Positions 45,500 to 53,264 of a stretch of DNA of 60,512 nucleotides are shown here, in pieces. Source of the stretch: Candidatus Hydrogenedentota bacterium (lineage in GTDB: Bacteria > Hydrogenedentota > Hydrogenedentia > Hydrogenedentales > CAITNO01). The stretch is taken from the NCBI GenBank assembly GCA_903893795.1, contig CAITNO010000013.1:1-60512 (forward strand), given 5' to 3'. The translations under genes were made by a program, and so were the position numbers. The first letter of the stretch is position 1, and every line of letters begins with the position of its first letter. The notes beneath the pieces were generated by a model. That model was given only the letters and a program-made list of their open reading frames with translations, was not told the origin of the DNA and did no database searches.

Positions 45500-47667
45500 A
45501 CAGCTTTGACTACCAGTACGGCTCGGGAGCCATTGTCTATGACGACGACTACGGTGAGGACGGATACGCCTGCTCTTCCACGTCGTCGTTGAGTATTGTC
45601 CGGCCCAAGGAGGAATGGGGCGGGATTTCGGTGGCACGCTGCCATGACCCCAACACGCCCTGGGTCTACCGCTGCCAGGGGCAGATGATCCTTAACGCGA
45701 TCATCCGCGTGGGCCAAAACGCCATCCGCAGGCTGCGGGGCGATGAGGGGCAGCAGGACCGGCCCTTTGCCGTGAAGCCCCAACTGTCGGCGTTGTACAC
45801 CAGCTACCCCAACCCGGCGCTGGTGGCGGCCGGCCACACCTTCGCCCTCGAACTCAAGGCATCCAGTTCCGGTTTCGCGGAGCTTCTGGACGCGACTCTC
45901 GGGGAAGAGATTGTGGACCTCTACTCGGAAAACGACCCCGCGGCCATCAGGACCGTCCTTGGGTATATCATCAGCGCACTGGGCAACCGTGCCGTCGTTG
46001 AAGAGGCGGCGCGCCATTCAGAGCTGCGCCCCGTGGAGCACTACCGCCTTTTCCAGGCAAGCCAAAGTTCCCTGCTGCGGCCCCGCCTCAGCGACGTCAT
46101 CGACATGGTCGTGCTCTTTGGGGACGTGCTTCCGCCCATTGACGCGATGCCGGTGCACCCCATGACCAGTCACATACTCACGGGCCTGGCCAAGTGCAGC
46201 CGCCCCTATTTCGACGTGCTCGCCGCAACGCCGCCGGACGAATTCACCGATCTGTTTTCCAACTGGGCGCTGGATCTGCTTGACACGCTTGCGCCGACGC
46301 TGCCCGCACGGGTCAGGGAAGGGGATGCCCCGAAGGGCGGTTACCCCAATGAACCCCAGTCCCCGCCGCCCGGGACGCCCGGGGATTTCAAATACGGCAA
46401 TGACGGCCCGGCGCCGGACAGCGGCAGGGAGGAGTTTATTCCGCCGCTGAACACCCCGCAGCCGCCCACCCTTTCCGTGCAGAACGGCCGTGACAAAACG
46501 CCGGAGGAGACCATCGAGGACATGATTGGCCCTGACAGGGGCCAGGATGGGGGCGGAGACAAGACCGGACCGCAAGACAAGCAGCCCTGGAGCAAAGAGA
46601 TCAACGATGCGACGCTCGAACTTTATAAGGAGGCTGAAAAGGCCTCGGGGCAGACGGGCGACTGGGCGGACATTCGAGAAGACATCGCCGAGCAGATCCT
46701 GAAGGGCAAGGGGTTCATGACAGGCCCCATTGAGGGCTTGCCGACCGAAGGGCACCTGGTAGATTTCTCCTTTGACGGCATCAAGGTCGGAGGGCAGTTG
46801 AAGGACCGCCCGATGGAGCTGTGCGAAGATTCGGAAAAGGTAGACAGCCTCCGCATGGAGGCGGCCCCCATTGCCGCGGCGCTGCGAAAAAACCTCTATC
46901 CCAGCGATGAGGAGCAGTCCCAAATTGAAAAGCTCCGCACCAGCGGCCAGCTTGATGCAAAACGGCTTGCGGTGGCGCACGTGTGCCAGGCGGCGTTCCG
47001 CCGGTACCGTGTTTCGAAAGAGCCCAGCCCGAAGGGCAGGGCGGTGCTACTGGTGGCCGCCGACGGCTCAGGGTCGCTTTCCAGGCTCCAGATGAAGATG
47101 TGCAAACTGCTCACGGCGGGATGGCTCGATAGTGCCCAGCGCGCCAACGTGCTGGTGCTGGCCGCGCTCTACCACAGCGAGGACTTCTGCAACACCCCGC
47201 TGGTGCAGTGGGTTTACCATCTGCGCAAGACACCTGTCATGAACCCGTCGCAGGGGGTGCGTGCGGTGGCCTCCCTGCCCGACCGGGGAACGGGGGCGCA
47301 GTCCGATGCCATTTCCCTGAAATACATGCTGGACGAGGCCGTTGCCCTGGCAAGGGGCAGCCAGATTTACCTGACCCTGATCTCCGACTGTTCCTGGAAC
47401 AAGTGCCTTCACGAATCCCCCAAGTCCGCCGAGGAGGAAGTGGCCGGCGTGCTCAAAATGTTCCGGCAGGAATTGGGAGAGCGGCTTCATGTGACCCTTG
47501 TGGCGCTCGGGGGGGAAAGCCGGGAGCACGTCGAAGGCGTCGTGGACAAAATGGTTGTCCTCGGGCCCGAGGCCCTGTGCCATCCGGCACAGGCGGCGGA
47601 AAGCGTCGCCGCCTACGTGGCGGCGTGCATTCGCGAACGCCGGCGGTCGGCCAAACAGCGCCATTAG
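45496..47667 (+). CDS. von Willebrand factor A (MIDAS) protein, MoxR partner
   Basis: This 723-aa protein has a C-terminal vWA domain. The MIDAS motif is DGSGS (523-527, in LLVAADGSGSL), with downstream partners around RGTGAQSDAI and LTLISDCSWNK. The N-terminal half is helical and unlike known proteins. Residues ~275-370 are Pro/Gly-rich, and a CobT-like helical stretch precedes the vWA. It overlaps the MoxR-like gene by 4 nt, which fits the common MoxR-vWA pairing, where the vWA protein presents substrates or assembles a complex. The 378-aa gene starts 18 nt after its stop. Confidence 0.78.
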   Translation: MNSFDYQYGSGAIVYDDDYGEDGYACSSTSSLSIVRPKEEWGGISVARCHDPNTPWVYRCQGQMILNAIIRVGQNAIRRLRGDEGQQDRPFAVKPQLSALYTSYPNPALVAAGHTFALELKASSSGFAELLDATLGEEIVDLYSENDPAAIRTVLGYIISALGNRAVVEEAARHSELRPVEHYRLFQASQSSLLRPRLSDVIDMVVLFGDVLPPIDAMPVHPMTSHILTGLAKCSRPYFDVLAATPPDEFTDLFSNWALDLLDTLAPTLPARVREGDAPKGGYPNEPQSPPPGTPGDFKYGNDGPAPDSGREEFIPPLNTPQPPTLSVQNGRDKTPEETIEDMIGPDRGQDGGGDKTGPQDKQPWSKEINDATLELYKEAEKASGQTGDWADIREDIAEQILKGKGFMTGPIEGLPTEGHLVDFSFDGIKVGGQLKDRPMELCEDSEKVDSLRMEAAPIAAALRKNLYPSDEEQSQIEKLRTSGQLDAKRLAVAHVCQAAFRRYRVSKEPSPKGRAVLLVAADGSGSLSRLQMKMCKLLTAGWLDSAQRANVLVLAALYHSEDFCNTPLVQWVYHLRKTPVMNPSQGVRAVASLPDRGTGAQSDAISLKYMLDEAVALARGSQIYLTLISDCSWNKCLHESPKSAEEEVAGVLKMFRQELGERLHVTLVALGGESREHVEGVVDKMVVLGPEALCHPAQAAESVAAYVAACIRERRRSAKQRH

Positions 47668-47685
47668 CAGAAAGGCGGGTGATCC

Positions 47686-48822
47686 ATGAAATCCAACACG
47701 ACAAAGCACGGGCCGGGAAAGGCATCGTTTGGCTGGCAGGGGGGATACGGCGGCAGTTACACCGGTGCAGGGAAGGGCCGCGGCACTGGCGGCCACAGCA
47801 CGCAGGGGTTTGTGCGCAGGACCTGGTATGACCCGGCCGGTCTTGCACGGTTGGTGTCGGTCCTGGCCGCCTACGACAGGGCGCGGGAGCGACTGGCGCG
47901 GGAGGGCGGCCGGGTCGCGGACCTGCGCGCACTCACCGGCATGCTCACCGAGCCCTTCATCATTGAAGGGCCCTACGGCTCGGCGGAGGCCACGCTGAAC
48001 GCCCCCCAAAGCGTCAGAAAAGCCCTGAACAAGGCCGGCCAATACGACGCCCATCTTGAAATTCGTCGTGTTGCGCACGATTTTCCGGCCTACTACCTGG
48101 CCAGAACGCACCGCGACTGGTGGGGCGCCTACGGGTTGGTCGTTGAGGATGTGCACCGGTCCGGCGACTTCACCCTGGACGACCCCCGCTTCGTGAAATT
48201 CATGTACGCCGGACGCGGAAAGCATTATCTCCGGCTTGCCGCCTTCCGGGACAAGGTCGGCATGCTGGAGGGCATGAAGCAGGGCGATGATCTGGACGGT
48301 TTTCTGTACACGCTTGGGCGCTGTGTGTTTCAGGGGGCCTGGCACGTCGATCAGCGCTTCTCCTTCATGGTCGCCGATGCCTTCGGCCTTGGGCATCTGA
48401 AGTCCGCCGTCGAGGTCACCTACATGTGCCTGAGCGTTGACCTCTTCGGCCTGCGGCGCCACCTTACGGACGACATGCGCCGCTTCTTCTCCGAGTCCTA
48501 CCAGAATGAACCCCTCGTGCTGCTTCTCAACATGCTGCCGTCGCTCAAACCGCAACAGTTCGCCGCGCTGTCGCGGAACGCGTCGGACTGTTACCTTTCG
48601 GTCACCGAGCATTTCAACCGCTTCCTCGGCACCGAGCTCCCGTGGCGGGCACTCAATGACGGACCCATGCCCCTGTGGAAACTGCTCCTGGGAAACATGA
48701 AACGCCTCGATGTGGTGGCGCGGCACACCACCGACTTCCCTGAATTCAAGTCAGCGCGTGAAGCCCTTGAGGCGGGCACGCGCGAGTCCCTCCAATGTCT
48801 GATGAATGTGCAGACAACGTGA
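47686..48822 (+). CDS. Unknown 378-aa operon protein
   Basis: No family was recognised. The N-terminus is Gly-rich (FGWQGGYGGSYTGAGKGRGT) and the rest looks globular and helical (HLEIRRVAHDFPAYYLARTH; FGLGHLKSAVEVTYMCLSVD). It has no signal peptide or membrane segment and no obvious catalytic motif. It starts 18 nt after the vWA gene in the same orientation, so it should belong to the same system, perhaps as substrate, adaptor or effector. Confidence 0.65.
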   Translation: MKSNTTKHGPGKASFGWQGGYGGSYTGAGKGRGTGGHSTQGFVRRTWYDPAGLARLVSVLAAYDRARERLAREGGRVADLRALTGMLTEPFIIEGPYGSAEATLNAPQSVRKALNKAGQYDAHLEIRRVAHDFPAYYLARTHRDWWGAYGLVVEDVHRSGDFTLDDPRFVKFMYAGRGKHYLRLAAFRDKVGMLEGMKQGDDLDGFLYTLGRCVFQGAWHVDQRFSFMVADAFGLGHLKSAVEVTYMCLSVDLFGLRRHLTDDMRRFFSESYQNEPLVLLLNMLPSLKPQQFAALSRNASDCYLSVTEHFNRFLGTELPWRALNDGPMPLWKLLLGNMKRLDVVARHTTDFPEFKSAREALEAGTRESLQCLMNVQTT

Positions 48823-48969
48823 TGCGGGGGCACTGCGGCCGCAGTGGGTCTCTCCCCTGCGAGCCCTGAACTTGCGCGCATGAATCCCTGGATGCGCGGT
48901 CGCCGTGCTGGAGTGCGACGGCCGCAGACAACAATCACCCTGAGACAATGACAACGAGGAGAGAAAACG
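48823..48969. other. Short intergenic gap inside the AAA+ operon
   Basis: 147 nt with no gene, hairpin or promoter that I can support. It separates the 378-aa gene from the three small-to-large genes downstream, and could carry an internal promoter, but none is evident. Confidence 0.4.
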
Positions 48970-49086
48970 ATGCACCTGATGAACCCCATGCGAGGCATGC
49001 CGCGGCAACTTGCCCACAGGACAAGGGGCGCGCAACCCGTGGCGCCTGGACCGCGGAAAGGCATGAAGAAGGGAGGCGCAAAATGA
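48970..49086 (+). CDS. Small basic 38-aa protein, translationally coupled
   Basis: This 38-aa frame (MHLMNPMRGMPRQLAHRT...) has a strong GAGGAG 8 nt before its ATG. Its TGA overlaps the next gene's ATG (ATGA, 49083-49086), the same coupling as at the MoxR-vWA junction. The product is strongly basic and Met/Arg/Gly-rich. It may be a real small protein or a leader peptide controlling the next gene. A longer open frame starting at 48948 in another phase has no ribosome binding site. Confidence 0.5.
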   Translation: MHLMNPMRGMPRQLAHRTRGAQPVAPGPRKGMKKGGAK

Positions 49087-49460
49087 AGAAGAATCACGAC
49101 GGAAATCCGGGGCGGCATGAAGAGCGGGACAGCGACGAACGGCGCGGCAACACAACCGGCCGGGTGCCGTCGAGAGCGGAACACGCCGCCGTCCACCGGC
49201 ACCACGCCCATCTGCGGGCTTTATGGGAGCGTGAGGTGACTTTGGAGGAGGCCCGGGAACACTGGCTTGCCAATTGTGCTGACAGATGGATGGAAGACCG
49301 CTTTAATCTCAGTATGGAACTGCAACACGCGGAAATCCTGCGATACAAGTGGATTAAGTCGGAGAGCCTCCAGAAAGACGCCGGATCGGAGGCCGTGCTC
49401 GAGTGGATCGAGAAGTATGCCGCGTCTTTTCGAGAGTGGTTTGAGGACAATCATGACTAG
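49083..49460 (+). CDS. Charged 125-aa operon protein, unknown function
   Basis: I use the ATG at 49083 with GGAGG 6 nt upstream. The first ~45 residues are very polar (His/Arg/Glu-rich). The remainder looks helical (WEREVTLEEAREHWLANCA; LEWIEKYAASFREWFEDNHD). No family was recognised. It sits between the 38-aa frame and the PcfJ-like gene in the same operon. Confidence 0.55.
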   Translation: MKKNHDGNPGRHEERDSDERRGNTTGRVPSRAEHAAVHRHHAHLRALWEREVTLEEAREHWLANCADRWMEDRFNLSMELQHAEILRYKWIKSESLQKDAGSEAVLEWIEKYAASFREWFEDNHD

Positions 49461-49517
49461 TCTGAAAGAGGGAGGGAAAGAGGCGCCATGAACATGTGGC
49501 AAGGGAGAGAACGATAA

Positions 49518-50924
49518 ATGCCGGGCAGCACGGGTTTCAGACCGGGAGTGCAACGCAAGGATGACAAGCTGGTACTGTGGACACGCGGTGGCGTCACTGT
49601 CATCCGGATATGGGACCAGCCGGCCGGATGGGTGAAGACGGCGGACCGCCCGTATTGGCGGCACTGCCGGCCGGAAATCGATTTTGCGATGCACGCACTG
49701 GTACAAAAGGAACGGCGGGCCGCCGCGGAATTTCGAAAGTTCGAGGCGGGCAATTCCGACCACGCCAGGCTTTGGCCCGGTCATGCAACGCCCTGGCCAG
49801 TGTACAACCTGCAAAGGGCCCAGCGGGCGGTCCACCTGCACAGGGAGTTCTACGGGCTGGTGCCGGAACCGGTAAGAAGGGCCATTGCGCCTTTTCGGAG
49901 CCGGCAGTTCTCCCTGCTGTCGTTCTGTGCAAGATGTCCGGGTGGAATGGACCTGCTCCATTCCACCCCCGCGCTGGCGCTGATGCTTGCCAACGCCTGG
50001 GTCTTTGCCCCAAAGGTGTGCCAGCCGCTCCGTTCCGTGCGCGCGCTGCTGCGGAAAAGACAGCGCTGCCAGATGGAATGGCTGCGGTTCGCGGCACCCT
50101 CCGAAGCCGCGGTAAGGATTCTCCGAAAGGTCCCGGCGCCGCAGTGCAGCATGCCACTGCTGCTCTATTTGCGGACGGCCATGGCCGACCCGGGCACCAT
50201 CAGGCTGTTGTCCCATCTGGAGCGGGTCAACCGTGGCGTGGTCCGCATTGTGTCCGACCCCAATCTCCTGCCGATGGCGGGCCCGGCCCTGCTGGAGGAG
50301 GTAAGCCGTATGAAAAGTGAGGACGACACCTCCAATACGGCCTACGCCCTCAAAGACCTGCTTGAACGGCACCGGGCCGGCAACACGAGACCCGGCATAC
50401 TTCAGAGCACGCACCAGTTGCATCAGCGTCTTGGCCGGGTCTTTCGCGATGAAGCGCGGACGGGCGGGGAAGACTTTGAAGAACTCGTTTTCCCGCCGCC
50501 GCCCGTCGAAGGCACTTCTGAAATTACCCCCCTTTGCTCCCTTGATGAACTTCAGGAGGAGGGGGATCGCCAGCAGCATTGCATCGGCGGCTATGGGTCC
50601 CAGATAGCCCGGGAGATGGCCTTTGCCTATCGTGTAACCCATGCCGGGGAGCGTTCCACCGCCCTGATTCGACCCGTATGGCGGCAGGGCAGAAAAGTGT
50701 GGGTGCTGGACGACTGCAAAGGCCGCAAGAATGCTTCCGTTACCGATGGGACAATGAAGCTCTTGAACGCGTGGTTGGCAGCCCGGCAGGGAATCGAGGT
50801 TGACGATACCGGGGACGTTGAGCTGTTTTTCGAAATGGACGATGACATTCCCGAGCATGAAGAACCTGAAATCAATTGTGACGTCCAGATGATGTTTGAG
50901 GAATTCGACGATGTCCCCTTTTGA
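49518..50924 (+). CDS. PcfJ-like protein
   Basis: This 468-aa cytoplasmic protein has, in its C-terminal third, a PcfJ-like signature: LQEEGDRQQHCIGGYGSQIA (Glu348-Gly349, His354-Cys355), followed by a Thr/Arg strand (HAGERSTALIRPVWRQGRKV). The N-terminal two thirds are helical and Arg-rich. PcfJ proteins are best known from conjugative plasmids and related mobile elements, and their biochemical role is not settled. The last ~45 residues are very acidic. AGGGAG precedes the ATG. It is the last gene of the AAA+ operon and converges with 50982-51878. Confidence 0.65.
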   Translation: MPGSTGFRPGVQRKDDKLVLWTRGGVTVIRIWDQPAGWVKTADRPYWRHCRPEIDFAMHALVQKERRAAAEFRKFEAGNSDHARLWPGHATPWPVYNLQRAQRAVHLHREFYGLVPEPVRRAIAPFRSRQFSLLSFCARCPGGMDLLHSTPALALMLANAWVFAPKVCQPLRSVRALLRKRQRCQMEWLRFAAPSEAAVRILRKVPAPQCSMPLLLYLRTAMADPGTIRLLSHLERVNRGVVRIVSDPNLLPMAGPALLEEVSRMKSEDDTSNTAYALKDLLERHRAGNTRPGILQSTHQLHQRLGRVFRDEARTGGEDFEELVFPPPPVEGTSEITPLCSLDELQEEGDRQQHCIGGYGSQIAREMAFAYRVTHAGERSTALIRPVWRQGRKVWVLDDCKGRKNASVTDGTMKLLNAWLAARQGIEVDDTGDVELFFEMDDDIPEHEEPEINCDVQMMFEEFDDVPF

Positions 50925-50981
50925 AGTGGACCATGGCAATGCCACCCGTGCCTGACGGAGCTGGCTGCAAAATACCCAAGC

Positions 50982-51878
50982 TCACTTGGACGCGGGACAG
51001 CGGCGCGGAAAGGAGCGCGGAGACAGGCAGGACGGTTTGGCCATGCGGGATTGGGGCTTTGCGAACTCCCGCCCGACGAAACGGCCCCTTGCAGGCCTCT
51101 GCCACGGCAAGGTGTTCTGCGGCCGTTCGAGTTCCGCCGCGGTGTTCTTCAATTCACTGAACTTTATTCGCGACGTCTCCATCCCGGAGTCATCCTGTTC
51201 GATTACCAGCACCACCACGTGGCGGGCCTGTCTATGGGGTTCTTCCAACGGGGCGCTTCTTAACATCCACGCCACGGCTCGGGCTGTTGGCTCGTCTCTG
51301 AATCGGAGGCCTTTGTCCATTGCAAGCCAGTTGCTGCTGAATGCCGGGCGCATTGGGTCCACATTCCTCCGCACACCGGGCCGGTCGTGCCAATCGCGGC
51401 ATTCATCTGTCTCTGCCGGTGCGGACGCACAGAAAGAAGCCGCCAATTCCCTGGCCCGTGCGATTTGGTCCCGAAGCACCGCCACCTGCGTCGGGTTCAA
51501 GTCTTCACGGCAGATCCGGCGTGTTACATGAATGCGCTTGGACCCATCCAACTCCGGGCATGAAAGCGTCCAACCGGCGTCCAACCCCTGCAAACGGTCA
51601 TGAAGTTCCTCCAGTCGCACCGATTCAACCGAAGGTGTGCTGCTTATGTCCAACTGCACCTCCTCACCTGCGCGATATGGATGAACCCGCACTTCAACCC
51701 CCTGACCGAAACCGAAAACATATCCCGCTTCGCCATCGTCCCCCGGTTGGGGTTTCGGGAAGCCCTGTTCCGCCCATGTGTCACCAAGCACCTGCAGAAC
51801 TCGTGGACACAACCTGACAAACGCGTTGTCACTGAAGACCCTGCGTCCGCCAATCATCAATTCGGGGTCAATGTCCAT
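50982..51878 (-). CDS. Standalone homologue of the ClpB-like protein's N-terminal region
   Basis: 298 aa. Residues 1-~160 align by eye with residues 1-~165 of the AAA+ protein at 42243: GVEVRVHPYRAGEEVQLDIS against GVELRVSPQEDGEVRLDVQI, and GWTLSCPELDGSKRIHVTRR against RWTQWCEEGDELRAFHLTRT. A weaker match continues to about residue 260 (DEPTARAVAWMLRSAPLE). The C-terminus then departs into a basic Pro/Ser-rich end, which looks like read-through of decayed sequence. It may be an adaptor or inhibitor, or a truncated paralogue. A -10-like TATACT on the minus strand (51977-51972) lies ~95 nt upstream. Confidence 0.6.
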   Translation of the reverse strand: MDIDPELMIGGRRVFSDNAFVRLCPRVLQVLGDTWAEQGFPKPQPGDDGEAGYVFGFGQGVEVRVHPYRAGEEVQLDISSTPSVESVRLEELHDRLQGLDAGWTLSCPELDGSKRIHVTRRICREDLNPTQVAVLRDQIARARELAASFCASAPAETDECRDWHDRPGVRRNVDPMRPAFSSNWLAMDKGLRFRDEPTARAVAWMLRSAPLEEPHRQARHVVVLVIEQDDSGMETSRIKFSELKNTAAELERPQNTLPWQRPARGRFVGREFAKPQSRMAKPSCLSPRSFPRRCPASK

Positions 51879-52076
51879 GACTGCCTCTCCCTGTTTCCGT
51901 GGCGGTCAGCAGCCTTCTTGCCGGACAGACCCGCAGAAACGGAACCCGAAAACCTTTCTGAACAGGGTGCCAGTATAGGTTGTGCTTCCGATGGTAATCT
52001 CCGGGTAACAGGTTGGGAAACTGCATGCGCGTGGCATCAGCGCAAGCGACGAATCACCACCTGAGCGCGCCTGCTT
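51879..52076. other. Intergenic region
   Basis: About 200 nt between two minus-strand genes. Apart from the -10-like TATACT noted for the upstream gene, I see nothing distinct. Confidence 0.4.
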
Positions 52077-53126
52077 CTACAATTGGGCCTTATTGGCCAG
52101 TTCGGCGCATTCCGGGAAATCCCACGGGATGTCGGGGTAGTTTTGCCACATCTTCACGTCGCGGGTGAGCAGGCCGTACATTTCGGGACGGCGCTGGTGC
52201 ATGGTGCGCAGGTGTTTGCGTTTCCAGCGCAGTTCGGCGAGGTTGATGGCGGCGGTGACGCAGGCGTCTCCTCTTTCTTTGATGCGCGGATAGAGCCGCG
52301 CCTGTTCGGGTTCGTCCTTGCGACCGTCGGCCGGGGCGACGCAACCCGGTCCGGTAAAACCGGTGTTGACCCCCTGTGTGATGTTTGCGCCGACCACGCA
52401 TCCGTAGCACTGCGCGGCCATCATGCAGTGCGAGTCTTCGATCATTCCGTCGCGTCCGTTAATCCACAGAATGACCTCGGCACCCATGTAGGAGGTGCAC
52501 CCCCACGCTTCGGGGAAGTAGCCGTCGTAGCACTGGAGAATGCCTATGGGCGCGAAATCGAGTGTGAACACTTTGAACTCGCTGCCCAGTATGCCGCGCG
52601 CCTCTCGGTCGTTGCCGCTGTTGGGCGGCCACCAGTGCGGTGCCGGGCCGGAGGCCGGATGGCACTTGAGGTAGCGGCCGAGCAGATTGCCGCCCCGGTC
52701 GACCACCCACGCGCTGGTGGACCACTGGTCCTTGCCCTGCCTCTCGACACAGCCGGTAATGGCGTTTATCTTGTGTTTCGCGGCGAGTGCAAAGAACTGC
52801 TGCGCCACAGCGTCTTTCGGGGTAATCATGTCGCCCAGCACGTATTCCGGAAAGACGACCAGGTCCGAGCCCAGGTCCGCCGCCTTTTCAAAGAAGGCGG
52901 GCATCCGCTCGATGGCGGGCGACACGTCTTTGCCGGTCGTCAACTGAACCAAAGTGATTTTCGCCAAATCTCGTGGTCCCATGGATGGCTCCTTGGCAGG
53001 CGCCGACTGCGCCCGGCCTTTCTTTGCAAGGGGGTGAAGTTCAGCGGCGGAGGCAGTGGCCGCAAGGCCCATGCCCGCCGCCCCGGTGCCGATGAAGGCG
53101 CGGCGTGTCATGGAAGGTTTGTTCAT
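52077..53126 (-). CDS. Tat-exported nitrilase-family (CN hydrolase) protein
   Basis: I start at the ATG at 53126, since GGAGG lies 8 nt upstream within the in-frame run of ATGs. A twin-arginine signal (SMTRRAFIGTGAAGMGLAAT) is at the N-terminus. The catalytic triad of the carbon-nitrogen hydrolase family is present: Glu94 (VFPEYVLGD), Lys154 (RYLKCHP) and Cys199 (LQCYDGYFPE). At 349 aa it is complete. It would hydrolyse an amide or nitrile in the periplasm; the substrate is unknown. It is divergent from oppA, with 138 nt between them. Confidence 0.88.
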   Translation of the reverse strand: MNKPSMTRRAFIGTGAAGMGLAATASAAELHPLAKKGRAQSAPAKEPSMGPRDLAKITLVQLTTGKDVSPAIERMPAFFEKAADLGSDLVVFPEYVLGDMITPKDAVAQQFFALAAKHKINAITGCVERQGKDQWSTSAWVVDRGGNLLGRYLKCHPASGPAPHWWPPNSGNDREARGILGSEFKVFTLDFAPIGILQCYDGYFPEAWGCTSYMGAEVILWINGRDGMIEDSHCMMAAQCYGCVVGANITQGVNTGFTGPGCVAPADGRKDEPEQARLYPRIKERGDACVTAAINLAELRWKRKHLRTMHQRRPEMYGLLTRDVKMWQNYPDIPWDFPECAELANKAQL

Positions 53127-53264
53127 GTTCATGTCCTCCATGATACGGTTCGGCCTATTACAATCAAAACGCGTCGTTTCCCGGCCGCGCGCTTGCAGCA
53201 CCCGCGCGGGACGGGCGATAATCGCGCGGACAGAGGCGGAAGGTTCCGCAACACAGGAACAGGC

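Noticed and set aside
48948..49460. Alternative upstream start for the 125-aa gene
   Set aside because: No ribosome binding site at 48948, whereas 49083 has GGAGG at 6 nt and overlaps the 38-aa frame by ATGA.
49488..49517. Nine-codon frame (MNMWQGRER) directly before the PcfJ-like gene
   Set aside because: Its stop abuts the next ATG and GGAGGG lies upstream, so a leader peptide is possible, but it is too short to support and may be chance.
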